Below, in pieces: positions 45,191 through 56,190 of a stretch of 64,000 nucleotides of DNA. The notes below the pieces were generated by a model. That model had not been told where the DNA came from, ran no database searches, and was given only the letters and a program-made list of their open reading frames with translations. The stretch's first letter is position 1, and the number at the start of each line of letters is the position of its first letter. The DNA is from Strigamia acuminata. Its lineage: Eukaryota > Arthropoda > Chilopoda > Geophilomorpha > Linotaeniidae. The DNA is taken from positions 2,790,001 to 2,854,000 of the forward strand of contig OX442316.1 in assembly GCA_949358305.1 (NCBI GenBank), given 5' to 3'. The translations under genes were made by a program, and so were the position numbers.

Positions 45191-46190
45191 GGAAAATGGG
45201 TCAATGATGATTAATTGCAATTTGATTATGATGGGTAATTAAAAATTTAGAGGTTTTTTTTTTAATTGGAGGTACTTAGTTTGGTTGTGTTTGTTGTTTG
45301 ATGAGGTATTGGTTAATAGAAAGATCGTTAAAAGGTGGATTTTGAGTTTTTTGTGCGTTTTTGGGGTTTGACGGGAGGTGGGGATTTTTAGGCGGAGGGA
45401 GGTCGTTATGTCTCGGTAGGAAGGGGAGGAAAACACCGTCGAAATAAAAATGTATCGATTTTTAGATCTTTTTTTTTTTTAGTAAATTAAATGAATTAAA
45501 TCAAGTATATTTTATTACATCACAATGTTTTATGTCGTTTGGAATTAATTTATTTGTGTTTTTAACGCGTTTTGGGAGTTTTTGTGTTTCAACGGAGGGT
45601 TTTGGATTTCCTGGCGGGGGGAGGTCGATGTGTCGCGGCATGAGTGAAGTGCAAACACCGTCGAAGTGAAATAGTGTCAATTTTTTAATTTTTTTTTTTG
45701 GGGGAAAAAAAATTGAAAAAATTGGAAAAAAAATAGAAAAACAATTCTCAGACACAGTGGAGACGGAAAAGTTTGCTTTACACTTTAATTCTGCCACCAG
45801 TCAATGATTTACTCACCTACTTTGCGCGAGCTGACAAACTTGTTCCCAGGCGTCACTAAACGTGCTCTCTGCTCTGCTCTTTCAACGTTAATTGGCTCCC
45901 TTGACACCTGCACTCGCATAACAACATGACAACATATTCATTTATTATTTTAACAATTTTCCATCGCAGAAAAAAATACGAAATAATTTTATTTTATTTT
46001 ATTTTTTTTTTTAAGTTGGTTTGAAAAAATTTAAAAAAAGAAATTGACATGTGGAAAAAATAATGGAGCAAATGTGGGCCGTCAAACCGAGGGTCTTAGA
46101 ACGTCATTTCGGGGATTAAAACGACGGAAAACGAGATTAAAATGCTGCAAAGACAGACAGATGTTTTTTCCAATTGAAATATTGAGGAGA
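45190..46190. other. Spacer with diverged duplicate
   Basis: Text around 45340-45450 (ttttggggtttgacgggagg then gtgg.. aggtcgttatgtctcggtag, then accgtcgaaataaaa) recurs diverged at 45560-45680 (cctggcggggggaggtcgat then aacaccgtcgaagtgaaa): a two-copy duplication of about 220 bp. 45790-45930 is a small island. No gene. Confidence 0.45.
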
Positions 46191-46990
46191 AAAAATTGAA
46201 ACAGAATTATTTTTTGTTTGAATATGTTGATAGGTTGTTGCGAAATATTTGAAATTGTAGGAAAATGGATAAAAGTGTTTAAAAATGTTTAAAAATATTG
46301 AAGAATATATAAAAAAAAATTAGAATGTTGAAAAACGTTAGGAAATGTTGGATAAATTTTAAAAATTTTTTAAAAAAGGTTGGGTAATATTTTAAAAAAT
46401 ACTTAAAAAATAGTTAAAAATGATGAAAAATGTTGGAAAATATTTGAAAAAGAGTTAAAAAATGATGAAAAATGTTGGAATATATTTGAAAACTAGTTTA
46501 AAACGATGAAAAATATTGTAAAATACTTAAAAATGATGAAAAGCATTGTAAAATACTTAAAAATAATGAAAAGTGTTGGAAAATACTTAAAAATGATGAA
46601 AAATATTCTTAAAAAATCCTTAAAAATGGTGGAAAATGTTGGAAAATGTTTGAAAATATTTCTAAGGTGGTAAAAAATGTTGGGAATGAGTAGAAATTGT
46701 TGGGAATGGGTAGAAATTGTTGAAAAATATTAGAAATGAGAAGAGCAAATGATGGAAAACGTTAAAAATGTGGAAAAAAAATTGAAAACGTTGAAAAATG
46801 TTGAAAAATGGTGGTAAACGTTGAAAAATGTTGAAAAATGTTGGTAAACGTTGAAAAATGTTGAAAAATGTTGGTAAACGTTGAAAAATATTGAAAAATA
46901 ATTTGAAATCGTTGAAAAATGTTCAAAATTATTTTGAAAACGTTGGAAAAAAATTGAAAACGTTAGAAAATATTTTAAAAATATTGATAA
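46190..46990. repeat. aaaaatgttgaaaa tandem repeats
   Basis: Diverged units around aaaatgttggaaaatacttaa to about 46740. 46790-46930 then carries more regular 33-bp units (gttgaaaaatgttgaaaaat then gttggtaaac). Ends in poly-A (46988-47024). Confidence 0.85.
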
Positions 46991-47159
46991 TAAAAAAAAA
47001 ATAATAAAAAAAAAAAAAAAAAAAACTTTTCCCTTTAAAATCTTCATTTGCCTCTTCACACCCAACAAATTCATCCCTCAAATAAAACTTTATCCCAACA
47101 TTAAAAACATTGATTCCTCCTTCAAAATCCACAACTTAAAATCAAAAAAAAATCCTCCT

Positions 47160-47840
47160 TCCATCGAAAAACACCAAAATGTCGCCTATCTATCTATCTA
47201 TCCTCCAACGTGAGAACGATCCGCCAACGTGAGAACCCGCTGACGGTACCACGGGAGCTATCATCATCATTACCCGTAGACCCAACAGCACCGAACAGAA
47301 CAGATTCGCGAAATGGCAGAAGGGGCCACGAAAAGAAAAGCCCAACCCCCCGTGGACACTCGCAAACTTGTTGTCCCTCTGCCACAAAGGCCTGTTGGGT
47401 CTCCGGCGGCAAATAACTCCGCCTACCGACCAAATGGATCCCTAAAGTCAAACTCCTTTGTCATCTTCGTCCATCACGAGACCGTGGCGAATGGCGAGTC
47501 GCCTCGTTCTCGACGTCCCCCTATGGAGGGACGCCAACTATTGTGTGCGCGGTGACCCCAGGTGCTAATGGCGTTGTTAAGAGATAAAAAGAGGCCCCTT
47601 CTGTCAGTGGTGAGGATCAATAAACCGATCATGCATTCGGACCAAAGATAACACAAAGTCACGATGTATGCGAGCGCTTTTAATTGCGCCGCGAGAAGGG
47701 AATAACAAAGTATTTGCGCTGGAATTTTTCGACACGTTTCGATACCGCGGACGTGCTTTCGGCGCCGATTGAGATGTGCAATTAAAGAGCTTCGGTGTAT
47801 GCGGGGTGAAGGAGCGGAGGGAGGTTTGGTTTGGTTGGGG
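47160..47840. other. Non-repetitive GC-rich island
   Basis: Begins with a (tatc)n tract and an inverted-like pair of cca(a)cgtgagaac words (47205-47235). Then a complex GC-rich stretch to 47830. Overlapping ORFs in several frames on both strands, none family-like. Candidate regulatory DNA. Confidence 0.4.
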
Positions 47841-47859
47841 TTAGTGTTAATTAAAGGCA

Positions 47860-48350
47860 TTTGATGTTTTTACAGAATTTGGCCGATGAATTTGGTGTTT
47901 TTATTGAGTTTTGGGGATCAATTTGATGTTTTTCTACAAAATTTGATCGTTTTTAAGTTTTTGACAATAAATTTGATGTTTTTCTATCAAATGTGATCAT
48001 TTTTAAGAGTTTTTGACAATAAATTTGACGTTTTCTCGAGGTTTAGACAACAAATTTGATATTTTATCCAGTTTTTGGAAACAAATTTGATGTTTTTTCG
48101 AGTTTTTGGCAACAAAATTGATGTTTTCTCAAGGTTTTGACAACAAATTTGGCGTTTTCTCGAGTTTTTGGCAACTAATTTCATGTAATTTCTGATTTTT
48201 TGACAACAAATTTTATGTTTTGACAACAATTTTCATGTTTTGACTAAAGATTGGATGTTTTTCTTGAGTTTTAACAACAATTTTCATGTTTTAACTAAAG
48301 ATTGGATGTTTTTCTTGAGTTTTAACAACAAAATTGATGTTTTTGGTTGA
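47860..48350. repeat. About 34-bp repeats (caacaaatttgatgtttt)
   Basis: About thirteen diverged units around gacaacaaatttgatgtttt and ctcgagtttttgg. Confidence 0.85.
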
Positions 48351-48880
48351 GTTTTTCATCGTTTTCAAATTAAATTTGATGAATTTTATGAGTATTTTGT
48401 CGGTCTCGCCTTCAATCTGGTTTTTCTTTTAATAAGTAATAATTCTATTAAATCGTTTTGTAGTTAAATCAAAAGTTTTATCGATCAATTCCTGGGTTTT
48501 CTAAGGGTTTTGCTATTTGGTCGTTTTCCAGTTAAATCCATGAGTTTTGTCATTTACTTTGATGGTTTCCTCACAGCAATTTGTCAATAACGGAGGAAGT
48601 TTTGTATATGATTTTTGCAAATATATTTGATATTTTTCGTACACATTTCATCAATAAATTTCACGTTTATTTTTAAGATTATCAACAAATTTACAATTTT
48701 CCACCAGTTTTTACTCATTTCCAGTCAAACCACACACTAAACAACAAAGTTTACGATTAAAAAAAGCCATTAAAACCACACATTAAAATAACAAAACATA
48801 AACAACCAACTATAATTACCCAAAATTTTATCCCCAATTTATCATTCAAAACCTGTCACCAAACACATGGGCACAACACC
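48350..48880. other. AT-rich spacer
   Basis: Non-repetitive T-rich then A-rich text. Nothing recognised. Confidence 0.35.
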
Positions 48881-49340
48881 AAAATAAATAAAGAAGAAAA
48901 AACACAAAAAATACCCAAAAATACCCAATAAACAAGGAAAAAACAAGAAAAAAACAAGAAAAAACAAGAAAGAAACAAGAAAAACAAGAAAAAGCAAGAA
49001 GAAAAACCAGAAAAACACAAAAGAACACAAAAAACAAACAAAAACACCGAAAAAACAAGAAAACCCAAACAAAACTATAAAAACTAAAAAAAAAACATGA
49101 AAAAACCAAGTAAAAAAAGAAAAACTGAAATAAAACAACAACAACCTCGCAAAACCAAGAAGAGAACAACAAAGAAACCAAAAACCAAGAAAAAAACAAC
49201 AAAACCCAAATAAAACAACAAAAAACAACAAAAATGCCCAAAAACTAAGAAAAAAAAACAAATAAAACAATATAAAAACAACAAAAACATAAAACAACAA
49301 GAAAAAAAATAAATAAAAATAAAACAACTAAGAAAAAGCG
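48880..49340. repeat. A-rich caagaaaaa low-complexity tract
   Basis: Runs of aacaagaaaaaaacaagaaa and related words. Produces several false Phe-rich ORFs on the minus strand. Confidence 0.85.
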
Positions 49341-49379
49341 TCAAAAAAAATAAGATTGGTATTTATTTTTCGAATAAAT

Positions 49380-50010
49380 TGGTTGCCCATCCATACCCAT
49401 AAAACGAAATAATTAATCACTTAATAATCCGGGAGGGCGGGGGGTGAGGTGCGAAGCCGCCAGGGGCAGTTGCCATTCGGCCAGGATTTGTGGACTTCAG
49501 CGACGCAGGGGGATAACGTGTTTAATTTTGAAATTACAATGCTCACGCCGGCCCGGCTCGCGTCATGGCCGCAGGGGCGACCACCCGTGAGCGAGCCGGG
49601 CGAGAATCAATCTTGTCACGAAGCAAATCGTGCCACCTGGCGGCTACAAAAACGACGCCTGCTTAACCTCATTCGCGAACCGGCGAGTCGAGGGAGGAGC
49701 CAGCGGGTCGCCACCACAAAAGCGCCCACGGTCGACGCCCACACTAAACAAAATCACACGAAACGAGATGAAATGCAATGAAATCATGAAATGAAATGAA
49801 ATGAAACTTCTTTCGGCTCCTGTTGCTCGAGTTGACGGATGGCATGGCCGCAATCTCTGCCTCAATATTCATGTCGCGCCGCGCACTTTCTACACATTTC
49901 TCACGTATTACTACTAATAAAAGAAGGGACAAGCATTTATACTGCTTTTTTCCACTTTGGTTCAGGTTGAGGAGTAGTATTTGCACAATTGCACATATTA
50001 ATTGGTTTTT
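49380..50010. other. Non-repetitive GC-rich island with CTCF-like site
   Basis: Complex CG-rich stretch (49430-49740). GCCGCCAGGTGGCA on the minus strand at 49631-49644 is close to the CTCF core. 49770-49805 has gaaatgaaat repeats. Overlapping ORFs are not convincing. It is the last island before engrailed's 3' side. Confidence 0.4.
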
Positions 50011-50660
50011 CAGTTTATCTACTAGATATAAATGGAATTTTGGGTTTATCTACCAGATATAAATGGATTTTGGGATTATCTAGCAGATATCAATGGATTT
50101 TGCATTTATCTAGCAGATATCAATAAATTTTAAACTGTATCTAGTAGATATCAATGAATTTTGCATTTATCTAGCAGATATCAATGAATTTTTGACCGTA
50201 TCCAGTAGGTATCAATTGATTTTGCATTTATCTAGTAGATATCAATAAATTTTAAACTGTATCTAGTAGATATCAATGAATTTTGCATTTATCTAGCAGA
50301 TATCAATTGATTTTACATTTATCTAGCAGCAGATATCAATGAATTTTTGACTGTATCTTAGTAAGTATCAATTAATTTTGCATTTATCTAGCAGATATCA
50401 ATGAATTTTTGACTGTATGAAGTAAGTATCAATTGATTTTGCATTTATCTAGCAGATATCAATTGATTTTGCATTTATCTAGCAGATATCAATTGATTTT
50501 TTCATCTCTTTTGTAGATATTCATTGATTTTTACATTTATGTAACAGATATCAATGGATTTTTACATCTATCTAGGAGATATCAATTAATTTTAGCATCT
50601 ATTTGGTAGATATCAATTGATTCTTATACAAGGATATATCATTTCAATGTATTTTTTACA
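50010..50660. repeat. About 32-bp tandem repeat, about 18 units
   Basis: Unit tttgcatttatctagcagat followed by atcaatgaat. Two variants alternate (with gactgtatctagtag in place of gcatttatctagcag), hinting at a two-unit higher-order repeat in the centre. Confidence 0.92.
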
Positions 50661-51480
50661 TTTATATCTAATAGATGTTTACATTTACAGCAGCAACTTT
50701 ATACTATACAATGTTATACAATTTATATCAAAAATGAAGTTTAGATATAAAAAGTTACACTATAATAATACTGCTTGAATTTATCTGTCATGGCCACACA
50801 GTGAAAGCTACATTTCAGCCATGATGGATCATACTTGACTTAATCAACCAAAAAAGTTGATAAGAAAAAGCAAGAGCAAATCTTAGGAGGTTTAAAAAAT
50901 TTATTTCTATTTTAATATAGTTTTTACAATATTTGAAATCACTCAAAAAACCCAACATGGCTTCATTGTTTTGCGAAGGTTAAAATCTTAAAAGTCACTA
51001 ACAGCGCTACAACTTAATGACAAACTAAATTAAAAATCAAATAAACCAAAATAAAAAAAAAATTTCTTTAAAAACCATTTTTGAGACGCACAATTTTTTA
51101 CTCGACGATAAAATCATATAATACACAGATATATATATAATATATATTTTGTAAAAAAAAAGAAAATAATAATAATGATAATAAAAGAGTAAAAGAAAAA
51201 TCAACATAAATAGACACGAAATGGTGATGTATACACAACAAACGAACGTGATGTAGTTTTTATTTACATTTTTCAGCACTTGGGGAGGATAGACAAGGGC
51301 ACTTTGATAAAACAAACTTAAAAAAATAATAATAATAAAATATTTTTTTTTTTCAAAAAAAAAAATTCTTTTTTTTTTAATAAGTGTTCGTTAAAAGTTC
51401 CGTCTTTTTGCTGGTAACACGATTTCACACACGCACAACCATTTATTTTAGAATTTTTAATTTTTAGACTCAGTGCCGCG
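50660..51480. other. AT-rich spacer, possible engrailed 3' UTR end
   Basis: AATAAA motifs on the minus strand occur near 51260 and 51443 and could end the engrailed transcript. Nothing else recognised. Confidence 0.3.
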
Positions 51481-52830
51481 TAGTCAGAAGAAAAGCCGAA
51501 GATACACGGCCGTATACCCGCATATACAATAACAGCACCGCAAAAGCCGAAGATGGAACCGAAGGCCGGTTTAATCATTAGGCTAAAGAAGTTACAGTGT
51601 GGGGCCCCCTGCATAAGTTAGGTTTAGGTTTAAGTTAGGTTTAGGTTTAAGTTAGGTTTAGGTTTAAGTTAGGTTTAGGTTTAAGTTAGGTTTAGGTTTA
51701 AGTTAGGTTTAGGTTTAAGTTAGGTTTAGGTTTAAGTTAGGTTTAGGTTTAAGTTAGGTTTAGGTTTAAGTTAGGTTTAGGTTAGATTTAGGTTCAGGTT
51801 AGGTTTAGGTTCAGGTTAGGTTTAGGTTAGGTTTAGGTTTAGGTTAGGTTTAGGTTAGGTTTAGGTTTAGGTTAGATTTAAAATAGGTTTAGGTTAGGTT
51901 TAAGTAAAATTTAGGTTTAGGTTAGGTTTAGGTTTAGGTTAGGTTAGGTTTAGGTTTAAGTTAGGTTTTGGTTAAATTTAGGTTTAAGTTAGGTTTTGGT
52001 TAAATTTAAGTTTTGGTTAAATTTAGGTTTAGGTTAGGTTTAGGTTTAGGTTAGGTTTAGGTTTAGGTTAGGTTTAGGTTTAGGTTTAAGTTAGGTTTTG
52101 GTTAAATTCAGGTTTAAGTTTAGGCATTTGGCATACACTGGTTATACCCTAGAAAACCCTAGAACTGGCCCTGTATGTTTGTTGTAGCTTATGGCCGCGT
52201 AATACATAAATCCGGTCTTGATTATACAGCACTGCAAAAAGCTGATGACATATGACAGTTTTTGCAGATTTTGCAATAGTAGGGCCCCGTGGGGTGCCTA
52301 CAGGACTGCAAAGGGGCCCTGAATTCAAAAAGAAAAATATTGAAAGAAATTGTTTTTGGACATTTTTTCAATTAGGACCCCAATAAGAACTGCTGAAAGG
52401 GCCCCACAAACCAGAAATCCATCTCTGTGACTTCTACTACAGCGCTGCGAAAAGCCGAAGACATGCGGCATGTAAATCCGCATATACCCTTCACTTAAGA
52501 CATCCGGCTTCTTGTTATTGTGTACATACGACAGATTCTCTAGCTAGCGACAGAGTCCGCTCATACACATAACCTCCACTACGACACTGCGTAAAGCCGG
52601 TAAACAGGTAACCCTTTTTACATCTCGCGCAGATATTTTCTACTCGCATACATGTGCAAACGTTGACGGATATGAAATACCCGGTCTTCGGCTTACAGTT
52701 ATTTTGTGTGACAGCTTCGCTAGCTAGCGGAGTCCGATTTTACACTTAAACGTTTGGCCGGTACGCGGCGTATACCCGCGTATAACGTCCACTATACAGC
52801 ACTTTAGTCGACCGGTCGCATTTTTGTGGA
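51480..52830. repeat. Dispersed degenerate units 3' of engrailed
   Basis: Diverged copies of a unit containing aaaagccgaaga(c/t), cggc.gtatacccgcatata and a tacagcact(g)cg word occur near 51490, 51535, 52240, 52445, 52585 and 52760, around the telomere-like array. A related pair (agctagcgacagagtccgct, agctagcggagtccga) lies at 52541 and 52721. All lie between the engrailed stop and 51.4 kb. Confidence 0.55.
51612..52125. repeat. Telomere-like TTTAGG/TTAGGT array
   Basis: Nine almost perfect 18-bp units gttaggtttaggtttaa (51616-51775), then an irregular run of taggtt and taggttt words to about 52110. The motif resembles TTAGG-type telomere repeats but is irregular, so an ordinary minisatellite is the simpler reading. 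Confidence 0.9.
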
Positions 52831-52895
52831 AGCAAGAACGGCAAAAGAAAAGAAAACGGTGATTTAAAAAGTTAAAATTTGTCGGATTGTTTTTT

Positions 52896-53224
52896 TTAGT
52901 CAGAATTGTATTGAGTTGTATTGAGTTCACTGTTGGAAGTCGTTGTGTGATTATAGAGTCCCTGAGCCATGAGTTGCATGGCGAGATTGTTCCGCTGGCC
53001 GCTCGCCTTTTTGATCTTGGCCCTTTTGTTCTGGAACCAGATTTTGATCTGCGACTCGTTGAGTTTGAGTTCTCGCGCGAGGTCCTGGCGTCGCTTCTCG
53101 GTCAGGTAGCGGTTCTCCTGGAACTCCTTCTTTAGGCGGGCGAGCTGTTCGTTGGTGAAGGCGGTGCGGGGCCGCTTTTCTTCGGGTTTCTTCTCTTTTT
53201 TCTTCATCCGGCGCGATCGGGGAC
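52896..53224 (-). CDS. en: Engrailed homeobox transcription factor, last exon
   Basis: Terminal exon on the minus strand after a tctttccag acceptor (53225 onward), phase 1 entry, 109 codons to the stop at 52896. In order: [19 protein letters not shown] (EH3 type), homeodomain [54 protein letters not shown], then the engrailed-specific EH5 [20 protein letters not shown] followed by a short [16 protein letters not shown] tail. The EH3 and EH5 blocks make this engrailed and no other homeobox. Engrailed is a DNA-binding repressor in segment, neural and skeletal patterning. The exon starts at the usual engrailed intron site just before PR(S/T)R. The first exon with EH1 and the PBX-binding EH2 (WPAWVY) is not seen up to 64000, so the intron exceeds 10.7 kb or continues outside. 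Confidence 0.95.
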
Positions 53225-53439
53225 CTGGAAAGATGAGATGAGAATTTCTGTCACATGTTTTGGTTCAATAAATTTGGGGAAAATGAGTAGGTGATTGAAA
53301 CCTAATATTTACTGTTGGTTAATTCCACTGATACTGCAAAAACAACGGGATGGGGTTTGTTTACTAGATTCAATATTGCAAGTTTTTTATTTTTCACTTT
53401 TGGGGAGTTTGTTTTGGGAGATTTGGATTTTTGATATTG

Positions 53440-53980
53440 AGTTTGAGGTTTTTTTTTTTTTTTACTGTTTTTCATATTTTTTGATGGTTTTTGATAATTT
53501 TTGTGGCGTTTTTGATATTTTTGTGGCGTTTTTGATATTTTTGTGGCGTTTTTGATATTTTTGATGATTTTTGTTCAATTATTGATATTTTTTTATGGTT
53601 TTTGTTGAGTTTTTGATATTTTTGATACTTTTTGTTCAATTTTTGACGTTTTTTTAATGGTTTTTGTTGAGTTTTTGATATTTTTGATAATTTTTGTTCA
53701 ATTTTTGATATTTTTTTAATGGTTTTTGTTGAGTTTTTGATATTTTTGATACTTTTTGTTCAATTTTTGATATTTTTTTAATGGTTTTTGTTGAGTTTTT
53801 GATATTTTTGATACTTTTTGTTCAATTTTTGACGTTTTTTTTATGGTTTTTGTTGAGTTTTTTGATATTTTTGATACTTTTTGTTCAATTTTTGATGTTT
53901 TTTGATGGTTTTTGTTGAGTTTTTGATATTTTTGATATTTTTTTATTGATTTCCCGAGTGTTTTTCATGGTTTTTAATGG
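53440..53980. repeat. About 60-bp T-rich tandem repeat, eight units
   Basis: Unit with gtttttgttgagtttttgat, atttttgatactttttgttc and aatttttgatattttttta. Lies just upstream (5') of the engrailed homeobox exon. Confidence 0.9.
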
Positions 53981-53999
53981 GTTTTTTTTAAAATGAATT

Positions 54000-54920
54000 T
54001 TGATGTTTTATAATTTATTTTTTGATGTTTACTGATGGTTTTTATTGATATTTTGATATTTTTTTGTATCGAAACTGTCCGTCTTGTTTCTACACGACTT
54101 TTTTGTGTTACATTTTTCATATATGTTCATTTCTTTAAATTACTATCTGTCTTGTTTTTACATGTTTTTTATCTGATGACACTTTTCATATCTTTTTCAT
54201 TTATTTAAATTTTTTGGGTTGATATTTTTCATAAATTTATCATTCATTTAAATGTTTTTTTTTTTTTTTATTTACCGTATTTTATCGATTAAGAGCCGCG
54301 GCTCTTTTTCAAAACTGTCATTTTTGTCAGCAATTAAACAATTTCCGTTTTTCGTTTGTTACATTTGTTTAATGTAACAAACAAAATCTGAACGTTTGGT
54401 TAAATACGGAAACAATACCGTATTTTTGCAAGTAATCTTGGTGTCTCAGCCACGGCTACTATTCGAGGGCGGCTCTTAATCGGTAAAATACGGTACGGGT
54501 ATATCAATATTTTTCATTTATTTAAATATTTTTTCTTTCATTCAATATTTTTCAAAAATTCTTAATATTTCCCTAAATCTCTGCTATTTTTATTACCATC
54601 TATAATAATTTCCCGATATTTAATTATTACACAGTTAAAATAATTTTAGACTCTTCTCTTATTAAAATTAAAACAATTTCTCACACTTTTCCACAATTTC
54701 TTAAAATAATTTTTCCCAACTCCCCACTTATTCTTTTCTAATTCATTTTAATTTCCACACCCAAATTTGATCACTTCCGCAACAAAACAACAATGTTCCC
54801 ACTTTGGCACCCAAAAAACTCTCAAAAAAACCAAAAAAAATCAAAACAAACTCCAAAAAATTAAAAAATACCCAAAAAACCCAAAACGCCTTAATAAAAA
54901 ACCTCAAAAATAAAAACAAA
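54000..54920. other. AT-rich spacer with possible element relic
   Basis: 54285-54500 has inverted words (taccgtattttatcgattaa at 54274 and ttaatcggtaaaatacggta at 54477), enclosing about 200 bp: a likely short foldback element, the ends being reverse complements apart from a few bases. The words 'gccgcggc' and 'attcgagggcg' also occur at 19033-19065. The rest is A-rich. Confidence 0.5.
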
Positions 54921-54929
54921 AGGCCTAAA

Positions 54930-55450
54930 GAGAGCACAACATGTCGTCCATCCCTCGACTCCAGTCGCCTGCATTGCTAAACAAAGAGGTGAGGACAAGA
55001 GTGGCGCGACAAACACGTGGTTGGTTATTAGCTCTATCTTATTTTCCATTCGCTTTTTTGCAGCAAGCAAACCATTTGCAAATAAAGAGAATTGAGCGCG
55101 CTCCTGGCAATGGCAGTGAAAGGTCTCCCTCCTGATTGATGGCTTTTGTATGCATGGTCGTGTGTGATAAGTTGTAATGATGGCGGCAAGCGCCATGTTT
55201 CAATAGGAGGCCCCAACCCAACCCTCTTCTCGTTGCTTCCCTTCTCTTCCCTTCCCTTCCCTTCCCTTCCCCGCCGCAAATTGGAAGGATTCTTTATCCC
55301 CGCGTCACTATCGGCTCGGCGGTTAATTGATTGAGGGATGACGCGAAAGAATCGGCGCGGACAGCAAACACGATGAACGCGAAAAAAAGACGGAGCAAAA
55401 GCCAGCCGGAATTTTATGAAAACGTTTGTGTGTGAAAGTCGAATTTCGGA
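54930..55450. other. Non-repetitive GC-richer island
   Basis: Complex sequence with a pyrimidine tract cttcccttcccttcccttcc (55236-55272). Overlapping ORFs are not family-like. Candidate regulatory DNA in the engrailed intron. Confidence 0.4.
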
Positions 55451-56190
55451 AAATGAATTTGGAATTAAAAGTGAGGGAATTCGATTTTGGAAATTGATTT
55501 TGGGGATTAAAAGTGTAAAAATGGATTTTTATAAATTTAATTTGAACTATAAGTGTCTAAATTACATTTTAGAAATTAAATTTGAAATTTAGTGTGTAAA
55601 CATCAATTTTAGACAATTAATTTGGAAGTAAAAGTGGCAAAATCGAGTTTTATAAATTAAATTTGAACTATTAGTGTCTAAATTACATTTTAGAAATTAA
55701 ATTTGGAATTGAGTGTGTAAAAATAAAATTTTAGAAAATTAATTTGGTGCTAAAAGTGGCAAAATCAAATTTTAGAACATGAATTTGGGACTGAAAGTGT
55801 ATAATTTTATTTTTATAAATTGAATTTGCAACTAAAAGTGCAAAATTCGAATTTTAGAAATTAAATTTTTAGTTAAAAGTGTGAAAATCAATTTCTATAG
55901 ATTGAATTTGGTGCCAAAAGTGTAAAAATTCAATTTCTAAATATTGAATTTGCAACTAAAGTGTAAAATTCATTTTCTAGACCACAAATTCCGACTTCAA
56001 AGTTCAAAAATCATTCCCTAAACATCAAAATTGCAATTAAATTTGTAAAATTCAATTTATACACTTCAAATGTTCAAAATTCAATTTCCAGAGACCTTAA
56101 AGTGCAAAAAGCAATTTTTAGACACCAAATCAGTAACGAAATGCACAAAATTCAATTCCCACACACCAAATCTCAGCTCAAAAGCGCAAA
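55440..56190. repeat. About 60-bp repeats (agaaattaaatttg, aagtgt)
   Basis: Diverged units around aattacattttagaaattaa, atttgaactataagtgtcta and similar. Periodicity fades to the right. Confidence 0.8.

Noticed and set aside
46730-47132. Phe-rich minus-strand ORFs
   Set aside because: Translation of the gttgaaaaatgttgaaaaat array and the poly-A run.
48842-49344. 161-codon Phe-rich minus-strand ORF, could pass for a membrane protein
   Set aside because: Coded by an A-rich caagaaaaa low-complexity tract; three overlapping frames show the same bias.
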